Positions 59,177-64,000 of a stretch of 64,000 nucleotides of DNA are shown in pieces. The stretch covers positions 62,001 to 126,000 of the forward strand of contig NZ_QOIM01000020.1 in the NCBI RefSeq assembly GCF_003323735.1. The letters are read 5' to 3'. Source of the stretch: Streptomyces reniochalinae (GTDB taxonomy: Bacteria; Actinomycetota; Actinomycetes; Streptomycetales; Streptomycetaceae). The notes under the pieces were generated by a model. That model was not told where the DNA came from, made no database searches, and saw only the letters and a program-made list of their open reading frames with translations. Numbering within the stretch: position 1 is the first letter of the stretch; the number at the start of each line of letters is the position of its first letter. The translations under genes were made by a program, and so were the position numbers.

Positions 59177-60673
59177 ATGCCGACCCCGAGCAATCCATCG
59201 AGTGGCGCGACCGGAGGCATACCGGACGACACCGGTGCCCCCGACGCGCCGGTCACCGGCGCAGCGACCAGCACCACCCCGCAGACCGGCCCGGCAGCAC
59301 CGCCCGGCACCGACGCCGGAGCCGGCACAGCGGCCGGCGCGGGCAAGAGTCCAGGGCCCGAGACCGGAAAGGTCGCCGCAGGGGCCGCGGCGCTGCGCCG
59401 GCGCCCCTGGATCGCCGCGCTGTTCCTGCTGCCCGCGCTGGTGGTCCTGGGAGCGCTGGTCGTCTACCCGATCGGCTACTCGATCTACCGCAGCTTCATG
59501 GACGCCGACGGCTCGTCCTTCGTGGGGCTGGACAACTTCGCGGAGATCTTCACCGACGACGGGACGCTGATCGCGTTCCGCAACAACCTGGTCTGGTTCG
59601 TCGTCGCCCCGGCCGTCTGCACCGCGCTCGGCCTGATCTTCGCCGTTCTCACCGAACGGGTGCGCTGGGGCACGGCGTTCAAGCTGCTGGTCTTCATGCC
59701 GATGGCCATCTCCATGCTCGCCTCGGGCATCATCTTCCGGCTCGTCTACGAGCAGGACCCCGACCGCGGCATCGCCAACGCCATGTGGACCACCGTGCAC
59801 GACACGTTCGCCGACACCGCGCCCTGGCCCGAGGCCAGGCCCCGCACCGACGCCCCGCTGAAGGCCGTGGGCGGCGGCGCGTACCTCACCCGCGAGACCG
59901 TCGACGCGGCGAGCCCGGTCTCCCTGCCGCTGGTCGGCATCCCGCCGAAGGAGGCGAGCGACGCCGCGCCCGCGAAGAAGGCGGCCAAGACCGAGGGCGG
60001 GAAGGTCACCGGCACCGTGTGGCTGGACTTCGTCAAGGGCGGGCGCAGCGAGCACGGCGTCATCGACCAGCAGGAGAAGGCACTCGCGAACATCGAGGTC
60101 GAGGCCGTCAAGGACGGTCGGACGGTGGCGAAGGCCACCACCGGCGAGGACGGCACCTTCACCCTCCCGGCCGCCGCCGACGGCGCCACCCTGCGGCTGC
60201 CCGCCGGCAACTTCGCGCAGCCCTACAACGGCGTCGACTGGCTCGGCCCCACGCTGGTGACGCCCGCCATCATCGGCAGCTACGTGTGGATGTGGGCGGG
60301 CTTCGCGATGGTGCTCATCGCCGCGGGGCTGGCCGGGGTACCGCGCGAACTGCTGGAGCAGGCCAGGGTCGACGGCGCGAGCGAGTGGAAGGTCTTCCGC
60401 AAGATCACCGTGCCGCTGCTGGCGCCGGTCCTCGGCGTCGTCACCGTCACCCTGATGATCAACGTGCTGAAGATCTTCGACCTCGTCTACATCATCTCGC
60501 CCGGCGCCACCCAGCGGGAAGCCAACGTCCTCGCGCTCCAGCTGTATCTGAAGTCCTTCGGCGGCAAGCCCGACCAGGGAGCGGGCAGCGCGATCGCGGT
60601 GATCCTGCTGCTGCTCGTCGTGCCCGTCATGATCCTCAACATCCGTCGTCTGCGCAGGGAGTCCCGCCGATGA
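59177..60673 (+). CDS. Sugar ABC permease (MalF-like) with extracytoplasmic insert
   Basis: 498 residues. A disordered N-terminus of about 70 residues is followed by helices 1-3 (WIAALFLLPALVVLGALVVYPIG, NNLVWFVVAPAVCTALGLIFAVL, AFKLLVFMPMAISMLASGIIF). About 155 residues (195-350) form an extracytoplasmic domain, VWLDFVKGGRSEHGVIDQQEKALANIEVEAVKDGRTVAKATTGEDGTF resembling a beta-sandwich of the carboxypeptidase-regulatory type. Helices 4-6 follow with the EAA loop ELLEQARVDGASEWKVFRKITVPLL. The insert may contact the binding protein as the MalF P2 domain does. Its stop overlaps the next start (ATGA). Confidence 0.9.
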   Translation: MPTPSNPSSGATGGIPDDTGAPDAPVTGAATSTTPQTGPAAPPGTDAGAGTAAGAGKSPGPETGKVAAGAAALRRRPWIAALFLLPALVVLGALVVYPIGYSIYRSFMDADGSSFVGLDNFAEIFTDDGTLIAFRNNLVWFVVAPAVCTALGLIFAVLTERVRWGTAFKLLVFMPMAISMLASGIIFRLVYEQDPDRGIANAMWTTVHDTFADTAPWPEARPRTDAPLKAVGGGAYLTRETVDAASPVSLPLVGIPPKEASDAAPAKKAAKTEGGKVTGTVWLDFVKGGRSEHGVIDQQEKALANIEVEAVKDGRTVAKATTGEDGTFTLPAAADGATLRLPAGNFAQPYNGVDWLGPTLVTPAIIGSYVWMWAGFAMVLIAAGLAGVPRELLEQARVDGASEWKVFRKITVPLLAPVLGVVTVTLMINVLKIFDLVYIISPGATQREANVLALQLYLKSFGGKPDQGAGSAIAVILLLLVVPVMILNIRRLRRESRR

Positions 60674-61635
60674 CCACGCTGACCACCGACGGCGCCGCGG
60701 GCGCCTCGGGCACCCCCTCAGGGCCGTCGGCTCCCGCGCGGGAGACCGGACGCCCCAGGACCACGATGGCCCAACGGGTGGCCGCGCTGACCGGCCACTG
60801 GGCGGTGCGCTTCGCGCTCGTCGTCATCGGACTGTTCTGGCTGCTGCCGACAGCCGGCCTGCTCAGCTCGTCGCTGCGCGACCCGGCGGACATCTCCATC
60901 TCCGGATGGTGGAACGTCTTCGACCTGAACGGCAGCTTCCCCTGGATCCTCGACACCGACCAGCTGACGTGGTCCAACTACGACGCCCTGTTCGCCAACG
61001 AACAGGTGATGGAATCCCTGTGGACCACCGTGCTCATCACCGTCCCGGCGACGGTGCTCGTCGTGGTGATCGGCGCCCTGGCCGGATACGCCTTCGCCTG
61101 GATGGACTTCCCCGGACGCGACTGGTGGTTCCTGCTCGTCGTGGGGCTGCTGGTGGTACCGGTGCAGGTGGCGCTCGTGCCGGTCGCCAAGCTGTTCAAC
61201 ACGCTCGGCATCTTCGAGACCACCGCAGGAGTCGTCCTCTTCCACACCGCCTTCGGCCTGCCCTTCGCCATCTTCCTGCTGCGCAACTTCTTCGCCGAGA
61301 TCCCCCGCGAACTCCTGGAGGCCGCCCGGCTGGACGGAGCCGGAGAACTGCGCCTGTTCACCCGGGTGGTCATGCCGCTGGGCGGGCCCGCCATCGCCTC
61401 GCTCGGCATCTTCCAGTTCCTGTGGGTGTGGAACGACATGCTCGTCGCACTGATCTTCGCGGACTCCACGAACCCGCCGATCACCGTCGCCCTCCAGCAG
61501 CAGATGCGCCAGTTCGGCAACAACATCGACGTTCTGGCGCCCGGTGCCTTCATCTCCATGCTGATCCCGCTGGCCGTCTTCTTCGCCTTCCAGCGCCAGT
61601 TCGTCTCCGGTGTCATGGCCGGCGCCGTGAAGTGA
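60670..61635 (+). CDS. Sugar ABC permease (MalG-like)
   Basis: 321 residues with six membrane helices (FALVVIGLFWLLPTAGLL, TVLITVPATVLVVVIGALAGYAFAW, WFLLVVGLLVVPVQVALVPV and others). The EAA loop reads ELLEAARLDGAGELRLFTRVVMPLGGPAI. The external LFFAFQRQFVSGVMAGAVK tail is typical of MalG/AglG-type permeases. It is translationally coupled to permease 1. Confidence 0.93.
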   Translation: MTTLTTDGAAGASGTPSGPSAPARETGRPRTTMAQRVAALTGHWAVRFALVVIGLFWLLPTAGLLSSSLRDPADISISGWWNVFDLNGSFPWILDTDQLTWSNYDALFANEQVMESLWTTVLITVPATVLVVVIGALAGYAFAWMDFPGRDWWFLLVVGLLVVPVQVALVPVAKLFNTLGIFETTAGVVLFHTAFGLPFAIFLLRNFFAEIPRELLEAARLDGAGELRLFTRVVMPLGGPAIASLGIFQFLWVWNDMLVALIFADSTNPPITVALQQQMRQFGNNIDVLAPGAFISMLIPLAVFFAFQRQFVSGVMAGAVK

Positions 61636-61637
61636 CG

Positions 61638-62210
61638 TCACCGACGCCCGCCCGCTCCCCTCTCCCCCACCGCCTCGGAGGCGTGGGCGGGCCCGGGGGC
61701 GGGCCCGGACTCGGGCAGCGGCGCGGATCCGGCCGTGGACGCTGCTGAGAACACCAGCGTGCGTGTCCCCCAGAAACGCACGGCCGTGCCCAGCACGAGG
61801 CCGACGCCCGCTCCCGACACCACGTCCGCCAGCGTGGACGTCAGCCCGAGCCCGTACCTGGACACGCCGAGGCACCCCAACTGGACGGCTCCGCCCGCCG
61901 TGTTGACCAGCGCGAAGACGCTGAACCTGCGCCAGCGTCCGGCGACCCGGCGGCCGCGCAGCCGGTAGGGGCCCAGCGCGTTGCCGGTGTACGCGACGGC
62001 GACACCGGCGGCGAACGAGAGGGCCTTCGCCGCCATCGGATCGAGCCCCGCGGGGCCGCGCAGCCACAGGAACGTACCGAGGTCGGCGGCGAACGCGAAC
62101 ACCCCGACGACCGCGAACCCCGCGATCTCGGCGCACAGCGCGCGGGCGCGCGCGGGGACCCGGTCCCACACGGCGCGCGCCCCCTTCACGCCAGGACCCA
62201 CCCGGGTCAC
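61638..62210 (-). CDS. GtrA family membrane protein
   Basis: 190 residues with four membrane helices (IAGFAVVGVFAFAADLGTFLWL, AAKALSFAAGVAVAYTGNALG, FSVFALVNTAGGAVQLGCLGV, VVSGAGVGLVLGTAVRFWGTRTLVF). GtrA proteins are small flippase-like partners in polyprenyl-linked sugar transfer. It starts at GTG 62210, overlapping the preceding stop as GTGA. Its stop lies only 2 bp from that of the convergent permease gene. In mycobacteria a GtrA-like protein (Rv3789) sits near the arabinan genes. Confidence 0.9.
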   Translation of the reverse strand: MTRVGPGVKGARAVWDRVPARARALCAEIAGFAVVGVFAFAADLGTFLWLRGPAGLDPMAAKALSFAAGVAVAYTGNALGPYRLRGRRVAGRWRRFSVFALVNTAGGAVQLGCLGVSRYGLGLTSTLADVVSGAGVGLVLGTAVRFWGTRTLVFSAASTAGSAPLPESGPAPGPAHASEAVGERGAGGRR

Positions 62211-63232
62211 AGACCCGCGACGGACAGCCCGTACAGGAGGGCCCAGATCAGTGCGGTGACGGCGAGGGGGCGGTCGCGCAGGAGAACGTCTTCGGGGGAG
62301 CCCGCGTGGCCGCGGTCGGCGAAGACGGCGTAGCGCAGGACGGCCAGGATCAGCGGCACCATGGACAGCTGCCGCCACAGGGAGCCCTCTTGTCCGCCGT
62401 CGGCCTCCAGGGCCCACAGGCAGTAGGCCAGGACGGCGACTCCGGCGGCGAGTTGCCACACGAAGCGCAGGTAGCCGACCGAGTAGTCGCGCAGGAGGGC
62501 GCGGGTGTCGCCCTCCCCCTCCCCCATGAGGACGGCCTCGGAGTACCGCTTGGCCGCCACCATGAACAGGGCGCCGAATCCGGCGGTGAGCAGGAACCAG
62601 CGGGAGAGCGGGATGTCGAGGGCGAGTCCGCCGGCCATGGCGCGCATGACGAACCCGGCGGTCACCACGGCGAGGTCGACGACCAGGATGCGTTTGAGCA
62701 GCAGGCAGTAGGCGATCTGCATGAGGACGTAGCCGGCCAGCAGCGCGGCGGTCGCGGCGTTGCACAGCAGGGCGGCCAGCGTGGTCGTGGCGAGGGCGAG
62801 GGCCGCGCCGAGGGTGTAGGCGAGGGGGGCGGGGACGGTGCCGGCGGCGACGGGGCGGCGGCACTTGTCGGGGTGCGCGCGGTCGGACTCGGCGTCGCGG
62901 GCGTCGTTGAGCAGGTAGACGGCCGAGGCGGCGGCGGTGAACAGGGCGAAGACGAGTGCCAGTCGCGCCACGGTGTGCGGGGAGGCGAGTTGTCCGGCGG
63001 CGGCGGGCGCGGCGGCGACGAGGAGGTTCTTGACCCACTGCCGGGGCCGCGTGGTCAGCAGCAGCCCGCCGGCGAGGGTGCCGGCGAATCCGGCGGGGCG
63101 GGTGGCGGCGGGCGGGGGCGGGGCGCAGGTGCCGGCGGGCTCGGGCCGGAGGCGTGCGGTGGTCTTCGGGGGTTCTGTCACCGGCGCGGGTCCCCCTTCG
63201 CGGCTGCCGGTCAGAGTGAAGCGTTCAGCCAT
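62207..63232 (-). CDS. UbiA prenyltransferase, decaprenyl-phosphate phosphoribosyltransferase-like
   Basis: 341 residues. A long Pro/Ala-rich N-terminus precedes RPRQWVKNLLVAAAP, and the first Asp-rich motif is NDARDAESDRAHPDKCRRP, as in the mycobacterial DPPR synthase Rv3806c. About eight to nine membrane helices follow. That enzyme transfers phosphoribose from PRPP to decaprenyl phosphate. ATG 63232 was used (MAERFTLTGSREGG); it overlaps the end of the PAP2 gene by 8 nt. Confidence 0.88.
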   Translation of the reverse strand: MAERFTLTGSREGGPAPVTEPPKTTARLRPEPAGTCAPPPPAATRPAGFAGTLAGGLLLTTRPRQWVKNLLVAAAPAAAGQLASPHTVARLALVFALFTAAASAVYLLNDARDAESDRAHPDKCRRPVAAGTVPAPLAYTLGAALALATTTLAALLCNAATAALLAGYVLMQIAYCLLLKRILVVDLAVVTAGFVMRAMAGGLALDIPLSRWFLLTAGFGALFMVAAKRYSEAVLMGEGEGDTRALLRDYSVGYLRFVWQLAAGVAVLAYCLWALEADGGQEGSLWRQLSMVPLILAVLRYAVFADRGHAGSPEDVLLRDRPLAVTALIWALLYGLSVAGL

Positions 63233-63752
63233 GGCGGGGCTCCCGTCGGGTGCCCAGCCGTGCGGTCGCCGCGCCGAGGGCCGCACCGGCGAGCACGTCG
63301 GAGGGGTAGTGGACGCCGGCGACCAGCCGGGAGACGCACATCAGCGCGGCGAGCGCGCCGAAGGCCCGCCGGTGGCGCAGCCCGCCGAGGGCGAGGGCCG
63401 CCGCGCCTGCGGAGGCGGCGTGGGAGCTGGGGAAGGAGTGGCGTCCTGCTGTCCGTACGAGCGGGGCGCGGCCCGCCAGTCGGGGCCGCGGGCGGCGCAC
63501 GACCCGTTTGAGCCCCATGCTGGCCAGGTGGGCGGCGGCCACGAGGCCCGTGCCCCTGAGCCAGCGCTCCCGCCGCGTACGGTCGGTGGCGGCTCCGGCG
63601 AGTCCGGCGAGGAGCCAGACGGCGGCGTGTTCCCCGCACCAGGACAGGGTCCGCGCCGCGCCCGCAACCCGGGCGTCGGCTGCGCAGTCGCCCAGGGCGC
63701 ACAGCAGCCGCCGTTCCCATCGGCTCCATCGTCGTGCCGTCGTCGCTGCCAC
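63225..63752 (-). CDS. PAP2 family phosphatase (decaprenylphosphoryl-phosphoribose phosphatase-like)
   Basis: 175 residues. The three PAP2 motifs are visible: KRVVRRPRPRL, FPSSHAASAGA, and SRLVAGVHYPSDVLAG. Several membrane helices surround them. In the mycobacterial order the neighbour of DPPR synthase (Rv3807c) is a PAP2 protein that removes the 5-phosphate from decaprenylphosphoryl-phosphoribose. The gene order here is the same, so this role is favoured but unproven. Confidence 0.9.
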   Translation of the reverse strand: MAATTARRWSRWERRLLCALGDCAADARVAGAARTLSWCGEHAAVWLLAGLAGAATDRTRRERWLRGTGLVAAAHLASMGLKRVVRRPRPRLAGRAPLVRTAGRHSFPSSHAASAGAAALALGGLRHRRAFGALAALMCVSRLVAGVHYPSDVLAGAALGAATARLGTRREPRHG

Positions 63753-63885
63753 GCCCCCGACTCTCGCGCGCGCGGCGCCGTCACCCGGTGACCATACGAT
63801 CCGACACTCCGCCTTTCACTCTTTCAGCGACAGTGACGGCGCAGCCTCCCGTTCCGGGCTGTTCCGGGCGCCTACGGTCGCGTGC

Positions 63886-64000
63886 ATGTCCGTTCAGCAC
63901 TTCCGCTCCCCCCGGCGCGACGCGACCACCGCACCCCCCGCCGACGGCGGCTACGGCCGCTCCACCGGGCGGGGCACGGCCGCCGGCCCCGCACGCCGGC
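63886..64000 (+). CDS. Partial CDS at the window edge, unknown
   Basis: A frame starting at ATG 63886 (MSVQHFRSPRRDATTAPPADGGYG...) stays open to the edge of the window, 38 codons. The sequence is Arg/Ala/Pro-rich and looks like a disordered N-terminus. It is divergent from the PAP2 gene. By comparison with other decaprenyl loci it could begin a DprE1-like FAD oxidoreductase, but nothing in the visible part shows this. Confidence 0.4.
   Translation, partial: MSVQHFRSPRRDATTAPPADGGYGRSTGRGTAAGPARR

Noticed and set aside
1..64000. CRISPR arrays or tRNA genes
   Set aside because: No regularly spaced repeat-spacer pattern was seen. The only tRNA-like sequence is the T-arm and acceptor of the tmRNA at 39786-40155.

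Overview
The window is high-GC actinobacterial chromosome. Strong GC bias at third codon positions, frequent GTG starts, AGGAG-type ribosome sites and the gene set itself (XRE/DUF397/anti-sigma-like trios, paired Ser/Thr kinases, a LAXTG wall protein, an ssrA tag of ANTKRDSFALAA) all point to Streptomyces or a close relative. Much of it matches the conserved murA-hup-malic enzyme ... ssrA-smpB-ftsX-ftsE-prfB-pkaB-pkaA core block known from Streptomyces, interrupted by accessory and regulatory genes.

Layout. 1-787 is a decayed Rhs/YD-repeat gene with several frameshifts. 1016-4705 holds a small membrane protein, a DUF1266 protein, an M55 D-aminopeptidase, a DCC-family (DUF393) protein and an orphan ORF with a 12-bp tandem repeat. 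4773-10337 is a duplicated cassette: a lipoprotein gene overlapping a secreted-protein gene, present twice and separated by a divergent TetR/SDR pair with twin operators; both lipoprotein copies share the same upstream inverted repeat. 10416-14717 has a frameshifted GNAT gene, DUF3039, an AlgH/YqgE gene carrying a low-complexity insert of about 190 residues, and murA. 14730-21710 is a sphingomyelinase plus a complete ABC importer, with a divergent GntR regulator and a HAD phosphatase; together they look like an organophosphate scavenging locus. 21950-27316 is hup, malic enzyme, a cold-shock protein and a HelD-type helicase.

27391-39507 is an accessory stretch rich in regulators: two SDR/efflux-type genes with divergent LysR regulators, a WhiJ/AbaA-like trio (ATPase, XRE, DUF397) with a perfect palindrome, AraC, DUF3703, a penicillin-binding carboxypeptidase, a TetR/methyltransferase pair with a nested operator covering the methyltransferase start codon, a TetR remnant, an MpaB-type oxygenase and a GOLPH3 homologue. 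39786-46743 returns to the core: tmRNA, smpB, an S41 protease, ftsX, ftsE, a small Cys-rich membrane protein, a Gly/Asp-rich LAETG wall protein and prfB.

46779-57069 has a tightly coupled pair of non-haem iron oxygenases (2OG-Fe type and haem-oxygenase-like), the kinases pkaB and pkaA, and a giant FHA-FtsK/SpoIIIE protein whose ATPase domain is split by a disordered linker of about 250 residues. 57690-61635 is a carbohydrate-type ABC importer lacking its own ATPase, one permease of which carries an extracytoplasmic insert of about 155 residues. 61638-63752 encodes GtrA, a UbiA-type decaprenyl-phosphate phosphoribosyltransferase-like enzyme and a PAP2 phosphatase, an arrangement recalling the mycobacterial decaprenyl-phosphoryl-pentose pathway. 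All functional statements rest on reading motifs and on remembered family knowledge; no database search was run.
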